Shown here piece by piece: positions 20,626 to 30,977 of a stretch of 64,000 nt of DNA. Numbering within the stretch: position 1 is the stretch's first letter; the number at the start of each line of letters is the position of its first letter. The DNA lies in assembly GCA_030827135.1 (NCBI GenBank), contig JAURFE010000004.1, positions 193,935-257,934 of the forward strand. Reading direction: 5' to 3'. The stretch comes from Vicinamibacterales bacterium (lineage in GTDB: Bacteria; Acidobacteriota; Vicinamibacteria; Vicinamibacterales; SCN-69-37). Under the pieces are notes generated by a model. The model worked only from the letters and a program-made list of their open reading frames with translations, was not told the origin of the DNA and made no database searches. The translations under genes and the position numbers were made by a program.

Positions 20626-22851
20626 TTATTCCGCTGCTACGATCTCGGAAATATCCCCGAGCTGTAAGATCAACCGCTCCAACCGCTTCATCAACTGCAG
20701 CCGTGCCTGGCGAAGGACGGGATCCTCAGCCATCACGAATACATCGGTAAAAAACTTCGCCACGGCGGGTTCAAACTTCGCCGCCTCCTGATACGCCTCG
20801 CGGTACCCGCCGCCGGTCGCGACCGCCCGATCAATCACGGGTGCACGCTGCTCGATCTCCGCCAGCAGCGCCAGTTCGGCCGGTTCGACCAGCACGCCCC
20901 GCTCGGCGTCTCCCGCGTCTGCCGCACCGTCCTTCGCAATGTTTCGCACACGCTTGAACAGTGTGGCCAACTGGCGGAAGGACTCGGTGGAGGCGACTTC
21001 CGGCAGGGCCTGCACATTGGCTTCCAAATCCCGCACCGGCCGGTTTGTACCGGAGGCCAGCACCGCACGCGCGTTTCGCCGGTCGGCACCTCGCGCCACC
21101 AGCACGTATTCCAGACGCTCGCGCAGGAACGCCGTCATCTCCGCCCACGCGGCTTCGGCCATGACATGGTCCGGACCACCGTCGCCGTACCCCTTCACCG
21201 CTCGTCTGATGAGCGCATCAAGCGTCGGTCGCACGGTCAATCCGGTCAGCGCCTCAAGGTCGAGAAGCACCCGCAACACACCATGAGCCGCCCGGCGCAG
21301 ACCAAACGGGTCGCGTGAACCGGTCGGCCGCTCTCCCGCGTGGAAGAGTCCGGCAATCGTGTCGAGTTTATCGGCCAGCGACACCGCGGCCCAGGTCACG
21401 GCTCCGCCGCCAAGTTGCCCGAGGCCCTGACTGGCTGTGGGTTCAACACTGACGGGCTGGTAGTGGTGGTAAATCGCCTTCCATACCGCGTCGGGCGCGC
21501 CGGCTTCACGCGCATAGATGCCGCCCATCACGCCCTGCAGTTCGGTGAACTCGCGCACCATGTCCGTCGCGAGATCGGCTTTGGCGAGGCGGCCGGCGTC
21601 TTCGGCCTGCGCGCCCACCTCAGCCGACTGGCCGAAGCCCTCTTCGGCAATCCACCTCGCCAGCGCCGCGAGACGCTCCGCCTTGGCCCGATAGGAGCCC
21701 AGCTTCTTGTGGAACGTCAGGGTCTCCAGCCGCGGCAACCGCGCCGCCAACCCCACCTTGCGATCCGATTCCCAGAAGAACCGCGCATCCCGCAGACGCG
21801 CCGTGACCACCCGCCCGGCATTGACCGCAATGCTCCTGGGGTTCGTGCCCTGCGTGTTGGTGACCGCAAGGAACGCCGGCAGCAGACGTCCGTCCTGCCC
21901 GACAACAGGAAAAAAATGCTGATGATGAATCAGCGTCGTCGTCAGCACTTCCGGGGGCAGCGCCAGGAATTCGTCGGCGAAGGCCCCCGCCACCACACCC
22001 GGGTATTCGACCAGATCCGGCACTTCCTCAAGCAGCGCCTCGGCCTGCGCCGACTGATGCAGCAACATGCGGCCGCCCAGCTTGCGGGCCTGGCCGTCGA
22101 GGTCGCGAATGATGCGGTCCTTGCGCTCGATGCGCGAGAGAAACACGAAATGTTCCGCGAGCTTCTTCTTGTACTCGTCGAACCCACGCACCTTGATCGC
22201 CCGCCCCGCGCGCCCGCTGGAGGCGAGTACCCGATGGCCGTACGTCACCGCGCCTGAGGTCACGTCCTGCACACGGACGCTGGCCGCAAGGCTCGTCCGC
22301 GAAATCGTGTACGACACCACGCGGCCGCCGTAAAGGAACAGCAGCCAGCGGACCGGCCGCCCAAACACCAGCTCACCCCGGCCGTCATGCAGTTCGGCGT
22401 CCCAATGCATCTGCTTCGGAAACGGCAGCATCCGCAGCACCTGCGTCAGCACATCCGGCAGCACATCGACCGTCGCGCGGCCGCGGGTCTTCCTCTCGAA
22501 CGCCAGGTAGCGGCCCTTCGGCGTGTCCGCCTGCGTCAACGCGGCGAACTCCACGCCATTTTTCTTCGCAAATCCGAGCGCGGCCGGCGTCGGCGCGCCG
22601 TCCGCACCAAAAGCCGCCGACACGGGCGGCCCCATCACCGTTTCGTCCCGGTCGTCCTGCCGGTCGGTCAACGACGGCACACACGCGGCCAGACGCCGTG
22701 GTGTGGCGTGCACTTCAATGGATTCGGTGTTCGGCAGCTGGTGATCCTGCAGCGCCTTTCGCAGTGTCTCACCCAGCTGCTGCGTCAGCGCCGGCAGCCA
22801 CGACGCCGGCAACTCTTCGAGGCCGAGTTCGATGAGGAGTTCACGATCCAT
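20626..22851 (-). CDS. glyS: glycine--tRNA ligase beta subunit
   Basis: This 741-residue protein starts [15 protein letters not shown], the standard GlyS beginning. It contains the HD-like central part ([36 protein letters not shown]) and a C-terminal DALR-like anticodon domain. It works with GlyQ as an alpha2beta2 enzyme. The ATG at 22851 lies within the last codons of glyQ (11-base overlap), so the two subunits are made from one mRNA. An in-frame upstream start at 22899 would only add non-conserved residues. Confidence 0.97.
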   Translation of the reverse strand: MDRELLIELGLEELPASWLPALTQQLGETLRKALQDHQLPNTESIEVHATPRRLAACVPSLTDRQDDRDETVMGPPVSAAFGADGAPTPAALGFAKKNGVEFAALTQADTPKGRYLAFERKTRGRATVDVLPDVLTQVLRMLPFPKQMHWDAELHDGRGELVFGRPVRWLLFLYGGRVVSYTISRTSLAASVRVQDVTSGAVTYGHRVLASSGRAGRAIKVRGFDEYKKKLAEHFVFLSRIERKDRIIRDLDGQARKLGGRMLLHQSAQAEALLEEVPDLVEYPGVVAGAFADEFLALPPEVLTTTLIHHQHFFPVVGQDGRLLPAFLAVTNTQGTNPRSIAVNAGRVVTARLRDARFFWESDRKVGLAARLPRLETLTFHKKLGSYRAKAERLAALARWIAEEGFGQSAEVGAQAEDAGRLAKADLATDMVREFTELQGVMGGIYAREAGAPDAVWKAIYHHYQPVSVEPTASQGLGQLGGGAVTWAAVSLADKLDTIAGLFHAGERPTGSRDPFGLRRAAHGVLRVLLDLEALTGLTVRPTLDALIRRAVKGYGDGGPDHVMAEAAWAEMTAFLRERLEYVLVARGADRRNARAVLASGTNRPVRDLEANVQALPEVASTESFRQLATLFKRVRNIAKDGAADAGDAERGVLVEPAELALLAEIEQRAPVIDRAVATGGGYREAYQEAAKFEPAVAKFFTDVFVMAEDPVLRQARLQLMKRLERLILQLGDISEIVAAE

Positions 22852-23731
22852 GGTTCGACTCCCCCTGCTCCATCGGATCCGCGGTCCACGCTTTCGCAAT
22901 CGCGACCGCCAGCTGGCGGACGCGCAGAATGTACGCCGTCCGTTCGGTCACCCCGATGCTCCCGCTTGCGTCGAGCACGTTGAAGGCATGCGAGCACTTC
23001 AGCGCATGGTCGAGCGCCGGCAGCACCAGGTGCGACTCAAGCAGCGCCTTTGCGAAGTCGTAGTACTGGTTGAACAGATTGCGGTGGAACTCCGCAAACG
23101 CGCCATCGGCCAGCGCCGGCACCTGGCCAAACGCGTAGTGGGACTGCTCGATCTCATCCCGAAGCCGGACCTCACCGTATTTCACGCCTTTGGCCCATTC
23201 CAGGTCGTAGACGTTGTCGACACCCTGAAGCGACATCGCAAACCGCTCGAGGCCGTAGGTCAGTTCGACGGACACCGGCGACAGATCCAGGCCGCCCGCC
23301 TGCTGGAAATACGTAAACTGCGTGATCTCGAGACCATCGTAGAGCACCTGCCAGCCGATGCCCCAGGCGCCAAGCGTCGGCGACTCCCAGTTGTCCTCCT
23401 CAAACCGCACGTCGTGCGCGCGCAGGTCAATGCCGCACGCCTCAAGACTTTGCAGATACAGGTCCTGAATGTCGTCCGGCGCGGGCTTGAGGATGACCTG
23501 AAACTGGTGATGCTTGAACAGGCGATTCGGGTTTTCCCCGAAGCGGCCGTCGGCCGGCCGTCGCGACGGCTGCACATACGCCACGTTCCATGGCTTCCGG
23601 CCCAGCACCCGCAGGAACGTCTCGGGGTGCATCGTGCCCGCGCCCATTTCGATGTCCATCGGCTGTTGAATCAAGCAGCCTTGCGCGGACCAGTAATCCG
23701 ACAACTTAAACACCAGGTCCTGAAACGTCAC
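22841..23731 (-). CDS. glyQ: glycine--tRNA ligase alpha subunit
   Basis: The GTG start at 23731 gives 296 residues beginning [14 protein letters not shown], which matches the typical GlyQ N-terminus. A start further upstream would run through recO. The class II aminoacylation core is visible in [15 protein letters not shown], the [20 protein letters not shown] motif and [15 protein letters not shown]. The start follows the recO stop by two bases, so translational coupling to recO is likely. It is the first half of the two-subunit GlyRS common in bacteria. Confidence 0.97.
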   Translation of the reverse strand: MTFQDLVFKLSDYWSAQGCLIQQPMDIEMGAGTMHPETFLRVLGRKPWNVAYVQPSRRPADGRFGENPNRLFKHHQFQVILKPAPDDIQDLYLQSLEACGIDLRAHDVRFEEDNWESPTLGAWGIGWQVLYDGLEITQFTYFQQAGGLDLSPVSVELTYGLERFAMSLQGVDNVYDLEWAKGVKYGEVRLRDEIEQSHYAFGQVPALADGAFAEFHRNLFNQYYDFAKALLESHLVLPALDHALKCSHAFNVLDASGSIGVTERTAYILRVRQLAVAIAKAWTADPMEQGESNHGS

Positions 23732-23733
23732 AA

Positions 23734-24492
23734 CTACGGCCTCAACTCCCTCACCACCCGCGCGGATCGCACATCGCGCTCCAGATGCATCGCGATCAGC
23801 CGCGCGTGCACCACTTCCAGCTCCCGCATCACGTCGGCGTGCGCCCCAGCATCGGTGATGACTGCCGGCGTCTCTGCCGCCGCGCGTCGCAGCCACCCGA
23901 AGGCCTCCCGCGACACCGTCAACGTCCCATGCCCGCAGCGGGCACACGCAAACTGCCAGTCCCCCGGGTCGAGCACCGCGCCATCGGCCAACGTCCCGCC
24001 GCATCGCGCGCAGGCGTTCAACGCCGGATACACGCCCTCGAGCCTGAGCAGCCAGAACTCGAAATACCGCGCCAGGCAATCGGCCGACCCGGCCCGGCTC
24101 ATCGCATCCCCGACCGACGACGCCAGCCGATAGAGCCGCTCGTTCGCCATCGCGTCCGGCGCCCATTCATCCACGAGTTCCGCGAAATAACTCGCGTACC
24201 CGAGTGCGCGCGCCGCATCGCCGTCCACCCGCCCCGCCGCCGCCTGCATCGGGCTCGTCACCGGTTCAATGCGCTCCAGCCGCACCAACTCGCGCCCTTC
24301 CCGCTCGACATAGGCCACGCGGCCACGCGTAAACGGCTCAAGCGCTCCGCCAAACCGGCGCCGCGACTTCGTGGCGTTCTTCGCCACGCCCCGCTTCTTC
24401 CCTTGGTGCTCCGTCAGGAACACCACAATCCGATCCGCCTCGGCGTACCGATATGTCCGCAGGACGATCGCGTCGGCGACGATCGTGCGCAT
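23734..24492 (-). CDS. recO: DNA repair protein RecO
   Basis: This 252-residue protein has the N-terminal OB fold ([35 protein letters not shown]) and a C-terminal four-cysteine zinc finger with two CARCG elements (about residues 152-180). RecO loads RecA on gapped DNA together with RecR/RecF. The ATG at 24492 is preceded by GGTGAGG and lies 10 bases after the mgtE stop. It lies directly ahead of glyQ. Confidence 0.94.
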   Translation of the reverse strand: MRTIVADAIVLRTYRYAEADRIVVFLTEHQGKKRGVAKNATKSRRRFGGALEPFTRGRVAYVEREGRELVRLERIEPVTSPMQAAAGRVDGDAARALGYASYFAELVDEWAPDAMANERLYRLASSVGDAMSRAGSADCLARYFEFWLLRLEGVYPALNACARCGGTLADGAVLDPGDWQFACARCGHGTLTVSREAFGWLRRAAAETPAVITDAGAHADVMRELEVVHARLIAMHLERDVRSARVVRELRP

Positions 24493-24502
24493 CAGTCCGG
24501 CC

Positions 24503-25873
24503 TCACCCGCCGTGCAGGAACCGGAGGAACACCGTTGCCAGTCCCAGGAACGACAGGAAGCCAAACACGTCGGTCAACGTCGTGATGAACACCGACGAGG
24601 CCAGCGCGGGATCCACTTTGGCCGCCCGCAACCCAAGGGGAATCAGCGTGCCCGCCACGGCCGCGATGAACATCGTGATGATCATCGCCAGGCCGAGGAT
24701 CGCGCCCAGCGCCCAGTCGTCGGCGAGCAACCACGCGCCGACGACGGCCATCAGGCCCAGCGCGACCCCATTGCCCAACCCGACCAGACCTTCCTTGAGT
24801 GCCGCCTGCCGCGCATTGCCCCACGTCAGTTCGCCAAGTGCAATGCCGCGCACGACCACGGCCAGCGTCTGTGTCGCCGCGTTGCCGCCCATGCCGGCGA
24901 CCACCGGCATCAGCGCCGCGAGGTACACCACCTTTTCAATCGTCGCGTTGAAGCGGCTGACCACAAAGGCCGCCACAAAGGCCGTGCCCAGGTTGACGAG
25001 CAGCCACGGCAGCCGCTTCTTCAGCGATTCAAGCGGCGGCGTGAGGACGCCGTCCTCGGCCGAGACGCCGGCCAACCGGAAGACGTCCTCGGTGGCTTCG
25101 TCCTTCAGCACGTCGATGACGTCATCCACCGTGATGACGCCGACCAGTTTGTTCTCGGCGTCCACGACGGGAATCGCGAGCAGGTTGTACGAGGCCACCT
25201 GTCGCGCGACTTCTTCCTGGTCCACATCGACCCGTGCGCTGTAGACGTCGCTCGTCATGATGCGTTTGAGCGGCGTATCCGGCGCCACCAGCAGCAAGCG
25301 GCGCAGCGACGTCACGCCGACCAGATGCCGGCGCTGGTCCACCACATAGAGGTAGAAGACCATCTCGACATCCCGTGCGCCCTGGATGGCGGTGATCGCT
25401 TCGCCGGCCGTGATGTCTTCGGGCAACGCGAAGACGTGCGGATTCATGAGACGACCGGCGGTCTGATCGTCGTATTCGAGCAGTTCCGAGACACCGCCAC
25501 CGGGCTTCGGCCGGATCAGGTCCAGCACGATATCCGACAACTCTTTTGGCAGGTTGTCGATCAACCCCGCCGCGTCGTCGGACGGAATTTCCTGGACCAG
25601 GCGCGCAATCTCTTCCGCCGGGCGGTCGGCGAGCAGGAGCGCGCCTTTTTCCGGGCCCAACTCAGACAACGCCTCCACCGCGAGGCGGCCGTTCCGCTCG
25701 ACGAGGATGTTGAAAACGGCGTGGCATTCCTTCTCGCCCAGTTCGGCAAACACCTGGGCGAGATCGGCCGGATGCTGCTTCTGCAGCAGATTCAGCAGGT
25801 TGGGGGTAGCCCCCATCCGCAGCAGTCGCCGGACCGACTCGAGCACGAGATCGTTTCTGCGGGGCGCGGACAT
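24503..25873 (-). CDS. mgtE: MgtE-family magnesium transporter
   Basis: The 456-residue protein has an N-terminal superhelical domain, two CBS domains (TSDVYSARVDVDQEEVARQVAS, VDDVIDVLK) that sense Mg2+, and a C-terminal five-helix pore with GGNAATQTLAVVVRG. MgtE channels close when cytosolic Mg2+ is high. The ATG at 25873 is used; a TTG three bases upstream is also possible. No Mg-sensing riboswitch is recognisable in the 97 bases between it and the sulfatase gene. Confidence 0.95.
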   Translation of the reverse strand: MSAPRRNDLVLESVRRLLRMGATPNLLNLLQKQHPADLAQVFAELGEKECHAVFNILVERNGRLAVEALSELGPEKGALLLADRPAEEIARLVQEIPSDDAAGLIDNLPKELSDIVLDLIRPKPGGGVSELLEYDDQTAGRLMNPHVFALPEDITAGEAITAIQGARDVEMVFYLYVVDQRRHLVGVTSLRRLLLVAPDTPLKRIMTSDVYSARVDVDQEEVARQVASYNLLAIPVVDAENKLVGVITVDDVIDVLKDEATEDVFRLAGVSAEDGVLTPPLESLKKRLPWLLVNLGTAFVAAFVVSRFNATIEKVVYLAALMPVVAGMGGNAATQTLAVVVRGIALGELTWGNARQAALKEGLVGLGNGVALGLMAVVGAWLLADDWALGAILGLAMIITMFIAAVAGTLIPLGLRAAKVDPALASSVFITTLTDVFGFLSFLGLATVFLRFLHGG

Positions 25874-25943
25874 CAAGACATTTTAGTCTGGTCTGGGTCT
25901 TGCAGGAGCGCCCATCTCGGCTGTCGCGAAAGATTTACAGGGA

Positions 25944-25974
25944 GGCTGGCACCCTCAAACCCAGCGTGCCCTAC
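25944..25974 (-). repeat. gene-end hairpin repeat, copy A
   Basis: Read on the minus strand this is GTAGGGCACGCT-GGGTTTG-AGGGTGCCAGCC: arms GGCACGCT/AGGGTGCC (one mismatch) around a 7-base loop. It agrees with 54365-54395 at 26 of 31 positions. The TAG stop of the sulfatase gene (25971-25973) is bases 2-4 of the repeat. Confidence 0.75.
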
Positions 25975-27788
25975 CTGCGCCCGAGACGGGCCCGGAAGGC
26001 GGCGGCCACATCGGGGTGCGCGCCGAGGATGTTGTGCTGCTCGCCGGGGTCAGCTCGGCGGTCGAACAGCAACTCGCGACCAGTGCGGGAGAGAATCCAG
26101 GTGTACTGCGCATCCCTGAACCCGACCTGCCCAGGGCCCCAATCGGTGAGATGAAACAAGACACGGTCGGGCGCCTCGAACAGCAGGGACATCCCGGACC
26201 GCCGGGGGACGTCCACGCCGAGCAGGTCGACGATCGTCGGCCCCACATCGTCGGGGGACCCGAGTTGCGACACACGGGCGGGTAAACCCAGGCGCTCTGG
26301 ATGCAGGAGCAGCATCGGCACGTGGAGGTTCTCCACGAACAGCTCCTTGGAGTGGATGAAATTGCCCGGGTGTTCGCCGAACGCCTCGCCGTGGTCGCCC
26401 ACGACAACCACGGCGGTCGTCTCAGCAAGTCCGGATTCCTTCAGCCATCCGTAGAAGTCGGCGAGCCGATCCATCACGTGATCCACCAGAAGGCGATGCC
26501 GAATCTTCGCATCGTCACTGGTCCCCAGCCCCGGCACAAGCTCCGATGCATAGGGATGGTGGGGATTGTTTGTGTGGACGGCGAGAAACCATGGCGGCGC
26601 GTCGGCCGTTTGCCGGCTCAGGAACACCTGGGCCTCATCAAACAACATCCGGTCATCAAAGCCCCACGTGGTGCGGGTATGCCGCCCGGCCACGTCCCAC
26701 TCGCTGTTCATGTTGAGTGACCGATCAAATCCGCGGGCAGCCAGCGCATCCATGATGGGATCGGTCGCGCCATTGACGAGCAGTTGCGTCTGGAACCCGC
26801 GGGCCTGGAGCACCTCGCTGAGCGTGGGCACGTTGGCGACGGCCTTGAGCGCGGCACTCGCCGTCGGAGCCGGCGTCTCGCCTGCCATTATGCTGACAAA
26901 CGCGGACGTCGAATTGGGCGCAATCGCAAAGACCTGTTCAAACGTGGTGATGTCGCCGGCAAACTCCGCGAACAGCCGGCGGCCGCCGGTGGCCTCCGGG
27001 TTGTACGCCGTGATCGCCAACGCGGGTGTGGATTCCAGAATGACGAGCACGATGTTCCGGGGCCGCAGCGCCGGCTCGAGCACACGCCGCTGTGGGCCGA
27101 TCGGCGCCACCTCGGCAGTCGGCGGCAGATCCGCGTAACTCACCCGCTGACCGAACACCATCCACAGGACGGGGTTCGGCTCAAGGCGCGCCTCGGCAAG
27201 ATTGGGCCGGCCCGCCGCCCACGTGACTCCGGCCAGCCCGGCGATCACCACCACACCACCGGTCGCGAGACGGGCGACGATCGCCGACGGCCATCGCGCG
27301 ACCCACAGCGGCAGGCCGATGGTGGTCACCATCCACACCGCCACCCCCACGGCAATCGAGGTGTGAGCGAACAGGTCGGTCGATGCCAGCAACTGCGGCG
27401 CGAAGCCGATGTACTCCAGGTCGTCCAGCGAGAAATGCGTGTGATACACGGCGTAGTACGCAATGCCGAACACACTGATGAGTGAGGTGACACCCAGCAC
27501 ACCCCTGAGCGCCATCACGCCCGCACGCGCAGCGCGGCCGGGATCAGGGCGCCACCGGCTCCACAGCACCAGGCCGGCCAGGAGGGCGGCCGCCACCGCG
27601 AACTCCTGCCAGGAGAATCGCAGGGAGATCCAGAACTGCAGCAGCCGGCTCCTGACGGACCCCTGCGGCTGGATCAACCATCGGTGCTCGAAGGTAAAGA
27701 GCAACTCGGAGTACTTCACGAGCAGTCCGACAATCAGAAATGCCACGACGCTGCCGACCGCGTTTGCGTACACGCGTGCCGGGGTCAT
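25971..27788 (-). CDS. membrane-anchored sulfatase / phosphoethanolamine-transferase-like protein
   Basis: From the ATG at 27788 the protein has 605 residues. About five transmembrane helices occupy the first ~210 residues, then a periplasmic alkaline-phosphatase-superfamily domain follows (IVLVILESTPALA, NSTSAFVSIMAGE with the probable nucleophile Thr/Ser, VVVGDHGEAFGEH with metal ligands). This layout is shared by lipoteichoic-acid synthase-like and EptA-like enzymes, which modify surface glycolipids. It follows a glycosyltransferase gene with a four-base overlap (ATGA), so a joint role in surface polymer or lipid modification is likely. Substrate unknown. Confidence 0.83.
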   Translation of the reverse strand: MTPARVYANAVGSVVAFLIVGLLVKYSELLFTFEHRWLIQPQGSVRSRLLQFWISLRFSWQEFAVAAALLAGLVLWSRWRPDPGRAARAGVMALRGVLGVTSLISVFGIAYYAVYHTHFSLDDLEYIGFAPQLLASTDLFAHTSIAVGVAVWMVTTIGLPLWVARWPSAIVARLATGGVVVIAGLAGVTWAAGRPNLAEARLEPNPVLWMVFGQRVSYADLPPTAEVAPIGPQRRVLEPALRPRNIVLVILESTPALAITAYNPEATGGRRLFAEFAGDITTFEQVFAIAPNSTSAFVSIMAGETPAPTASAALKAVANVPTLSEVLQARGFQTQLLVNGATDPIMDALAARGFDRSLNMNSEWDVAGRHTRTTWGFDDRMLFDEAQVFLSRQTADAPPWFLAVHTNNPHHPYASELVPGLGTSDDAKIRHRLLVDHVMDRLADFYGWLKESGLAETTAVVVVGDHGEAFGEHPGNFIHSKELFVENLHVPMLLLHPERLGLPARVSQLGSPDDVGPTIVDLLGVDVPRRSGMSLLFEAPDRVLFHLTDWGPGQVGFRDAQYTWILSRTGRELLFDRRADPGEQHNILGAHPDVAAAFRARLGRR

Positions 27789-28867
27789 CGTGCCGCCACC
27801 CGCAGGATGTGGTCGAGGGCCTGACCCGCCGCGCGGGCCCACGTCCTGCCGGCCACGGAGGCCTGCGCCGCGCGCCCCAAATCCGTACGCAGCGCAGCAT
27901 CGGTGGCGCACCGCCGCAACGCTGCCGCACACGCGTCTGCGTCGCCGGGAGGAAACAACAGGCCATTCACGCCGTGGCGAATCAGGTCGCGCTGCCCGCA
28001 TCCATCACTGGTGACGCAACACCGGCCTGACGCCATGGCCTGCAGCAACGCGAGCGGCTGGCCTTCGAACAGACTCGGCAACACGAAGATATGCGCCTGT
28101 CTGAACACCTCCGCTTCCCCGGTCGACACGAACGCAGGAATCACCCGCACGCGGTCGCGGATGCCGGCGGGAAACTGCGCGCGAATGCCATCGGCGTCCC
28201 CGCCCGTGCCCGCGAGCACCCACTGCAGAGCGTGCCCTTCGGCGGCGAGGATCGCCGCAGCCCTCACCAGCGCGCTGACCCCCTTGCGCGCGATCCACGA
28301 TCCGAGAAACAGCACGGTCACCAGGCCGGACGGCACGTCCTCAGCGGTCAGCGGGGTCGGGTCCACGCCGTGCTGCAACACCGTGACGTCACCGGCCTGG
28401 CGACCGTAGTAGTCCTGCACAAACGCGGCGTCCTGCTGATTGAGCACGAAGACGTGTGTCGCCCGGCGCAGCCCGCGGTCGGCCTGCCGAAGTCGCCACC
28501 AGGGGAACGTGACGCGGGTCTTGACTGAGGGGCGCTGGTCGTCGCCGAACACGCCCGCACACTGCATCTGCCACAGCCGGCGTTCAATGCCGTGGCTGAC
28601 CGCCACCAGCGGCGAGGGGAAGCCGACAAACGCCCCAGAGGCAGGCTCATGCACCACCAGGCAATCCCCGGGCTGGCCCATGGTGCGATACAGGCGCCTC
28701 GCGGCGCGCGGAAACTGGGCTGGGTGCCGCAAGGCTGGAAGTTGTCGCGGCCCGATGTGCATAAACGGCACATTGCGCTGCTCCGCTTCCCGTTGCCAGT
28801 GCCAGGCGACCCGTCCCATCCCGGTTGCGGGTGACGGATCAACCTCGGCCACGTGCACGATGCGCAT
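27785..28867 (-). CDS. group 1 glycosyltransferase (GT-B fold)
   Basis: This 360-residue protein has the GT-B arrangement: an N-terminal acceptor domain and a C-terminal nucleotide-sugar domain with LFLGSWIARKGVSALVRA, EVFRQAHIFVLPSLFEGQPLALLQAMASGRC (the E-x7-E element) and GVNGLLFPPGD. The start ATG at 28867 shares a base with the era stop (TGATG). Donor and acceptor are unknown, but the coupling to the membrane sulfatase suggests envelope polysaccharide or glycolipid synthesis. Confidence 0.85.
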   Translation of the reverse strand: MRIVHVAEVDPSPATGMGRVAWHWQREAEQRNVPFMHIGPRQLPALRHPAQFPRAARRLYRTMGQPGDCLVVHEPASGAFVGFPSPLVAVSHGIERRLWQMQCAGVFGDDQRPSVKTRVTFPWWRLRQADRGLRRATHVFVLNQQDAAFVQDYYGRQAGDVTVLQHGVDPTPLTAEDVPSGLVTVLFLGSWIARKGVSALVRAAAILAAEGHALQWVLAGTGGDADGIRAQFPAGIRDRVRVIPAFVSTGEAEVFRQAHIFVLPSLFEGQPLALLQAMASGRCCVTSDGCGQRDLIRHGVNGLLFPPGDADACAAALRRCATDAALRTDLGRAAQASVAGRTWARAAGQALDHILRVAAR

Positions 28868-29757
28868 CAACGACGCAGCCCCAACTCGTCCAACAGCCGC
28901 TCATCGTCGCGCCAATCCTCCTTGACCTTCACGTGCAGGTCGAGAAAGACCTTCCCCTGCAGCAGTTCCTGCAGGTCCGCGCGTGCCTCGGTCCCGATGC
29001 GTTTGATCATCTCGCCGTTCCTGCCGATGATGATCGGCTTCTGTGACTGGTGATCGACGAGGATCGACGCGTAGATCTTCGTCGGCTCTCCCGGCTCGGC
29101 AGGTTCTTCGAACTGGTCGATCACCACCGCAGTCATGTACGGCAGCTCATCGCGCGTGTGGCGGAGCACCTTCTCGCGAATCAGTTCGGCCGCCAGCGTG
29201 CGCTCGGACTGATCGGTGAAATATTCCTCATCGAACAGCGGCGGCCCCTCAGGCAACGCGGCCAGCAGCTCCTTGACAAGCGCATCCAGCCCCTCGCCGT
29301 GAAACGCCGACATCGGCACGATCGCCTCCACCGGCAGGGCCTTCCCGTAGCTCTCCATGAGCGGCAGCAACTGGTTCTTCTGCTTCAACCGGTCGATCTT
29401 GTTGAGCACCACGATCACCTTGCACTTCGCGCTGCCGAGCAACTCCATGACATACCGATCGCCGGGGCCGGGTTTCTCGGTCACGTCCACCACCAGCACG
29501 GCGACGTCCACTTCACGCAGCGTGTCCACCGCGGCATCCACCATCCGCTGGTTCATCCGGTGCTCCGGCTTGTGGATGCCCGGCGTGTCGATGAACACAA
29601 TCTGGCCGCCGGGTTCGTTCCGCACGCCGGTGATGCGGTGCCGGGTGGTCTGCGGCTTGTCCGAGACGATCGCGACCTTCTGGCCCATGAGCTTGTTCAT
29701 GAGCGTGGACTTGCCGGCGTTGGGCCGCCCGACAAACGAGACGTACCCGGTCTTCAC
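28867..29757 (-). CDS. era: GTPase Era
   Basis: This 296-residue protein has G1 GRPNAGKS, G3 DTPGIH, G4 NKID and a C-terminal type II KH domain (YASILVDHQSQKPIIIGRNGEMIKRIG). Era binds the 3' end of 16S rRNA and checks small-subunit maturation. It overlaps the CorC-like gene by four bases (GTGA), in the conserved phoH-ybeY-corC-era order. Confidence 0.97.
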   Translation of the reverse strand: MKTGYVSFVGRPNAGKSTLMNKLMGQKVAIVSDKPQTTRHRITGVRNEPGGQIVFIDTPGIHKPEHRMNQRMVDAAVDTLREVDVAVLVVDVTEKPGPGDRYVMELLGSAKCKVIVVLNKIDRLKQKNQLLPLMESYGKALPVEAIVPMSAFHGEGLDALVKELLAALPEGPPLFDEEYFTDQSERTLAAELIREKVLRHTRDELPYMTAVVIDQFEEPAEPGEPTKIYASILVDHQSQKPIIIGRNGEMIKRIGTEARADLQELLQGKVFLDLHVKVKEDWRDDERLLDELGLRR

Positions 29758-30977
29758 GCGCCCTCGCTCTCCGACTCAGGCGGCAGTCGCCGCACGCGCA
29801 CCTTGTGAATCCGGCGGCGTTCCGCCTCAAGCACCTCGATGGACACACCGTCGACCTCGATGCGCTCCCCTGCGGCCGGCACCCGACCGGTCCGGCTGAG
29901 CACGTACCCGCCAACGGTCTCAAACCCGTCACCCTCAATCGTGATGCCCAGGCGTTCCGTCAGCTCTTCGATCGCCACCTTCGCGCTGAAGACGACCGCG
30001 CCGTCCGCCTCCGTCACGATCGGCTCAGCTTCCAGGTCGTATTCGTCCCGGATCTCGCCGACGATTTCCTCGATCAGATCTTCCACGGTCACGAGACCGG
30101 CGATGCCGCCGTACTCATCCACGACCATCGCCTGCTGAAACCGGCGCTGCTGAAACTCGCGCAGCAGATCCGCCACCCGCTTGGTCTCCGGCACAAACGC
30201 CGCCGGCCGCATAATCTCGCTGACCGTCGTCTGGTCGGTCACCTGCTCGCGCTGAATGAGATCCTTCACGACGACCAGCCCCACGATGTTGTCGAGGTTC
30301 TCGCGGAAGACGGGGACCCGCGAGTACTCCTGCTCCCGCAGGAGCGCGCGCAATCCGGCCACCGTCGCATCGGCATGAATCGCGACCACATCCGGGCGCG
30401 GCGTCATCACTTCGCGCACGAGCGTATCCCCAAAGTCGACGACCGACCGCAGCAACCGCCCGTCCTCCTGATCGGCCGACACGTCATTGGCATGCGCGGC
30501 TGACGACACCGCATGGCCGTTCGTGCGCGACGGCAATGATTCCGCCGGCCCGAGCCAGCTGATGACCAGACTGGTCAGGGGCGTGACGACGTTCGCCATG
30601 GCGGTGAACGGCGGCAGCAACATGGCCAGCAGCTGCTCCGGCGCCCGGCGGACGATCAGAGCCGGGATCAGATGCCCGGCCACGACGTTCAGCCCCACCG
30701 CGGTCGCGAACAGCATCACGCCGGCGTAGAAGCCCACGCCGATCGGCTGCGCCAGGAGGACCACCGCAAGAATCAGCAACAGGCCGCGCATGAAACGCGC
30801 CGGCACAAACAACTTCAGCGGGTCTTCGAGGTAGGACGTCAGGCCGTCGGCTTCGCTCTCGCGCTCGGCCTCCAGACGTTCCGGCAGGCGCATGAGCACG
30901 CCGAATGCCGTCTCGATCACGGCGAGGTACGCCATGGCGCACACCACCACGAACACAAGCAGGGGAATCCAGATCAT
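29754..30977 (-). CDS. HlyC/CorC-type CNNM transporter with CBS pair
   Basis: The N-terminal ~130 residues form the CNNM/DUF21 membrane domain. Two CBS domains follow (VREVMTPRPDVVAIH, PVFRENLDNIVGLVVVKDL) and then a CorC_HlyC domain (RLGITIEGDGFETVGGYVLSRTGRVP). Members are linked to Mg2+ or Co2+ efflux. It starts at 30977 with ATGA overlap to ybeY. Its position next to ybeY and era is highly conserved in bacteria, and its specific ion is inference. Confidence 0.9.
   Translation of the reverse strand: MIWIPLLVFVVVCAMAYLAVIETAFGVLMRLPERLEAERESEADGLTSYLEDPLKLFVPARFMRGLLLILAVVLLAQPIGVGFYAGVMLFATAVGLNVVAGHLIPALIVRRAPEQLLAMLLPPFTAMANVVTPLTSLVISWLGPAESLPSRTNGHAVSSAAHANDVSADQEDGRLLRSVVDFGDTLVREVMTPRPDVVAIHADATVAGLRALLREQEYSRVPVFRENLDNIVGLVVVKDLIQREQVTDQTTVSEIMRPAAFVPETKRVADLLREFQQRRFQQAMVVDEYGGIAGLVTVEDLIEEIVGEIRDEYDLEAEPIVTEADGAVVFSAKVAIEELTERLGITIEGDGFETVGGYVLSRTGRVPAAGERIEVDGVSIEVLEAERRRIHKVRVRRLPPESESEGA

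Noticed and set aside
25874..25970. Mg-sensing riboswitch upstream of mgtE
   Set aside because: The 97-base gap has no recognisable M-box helices and part of it is the dispersed hairpin repeat.
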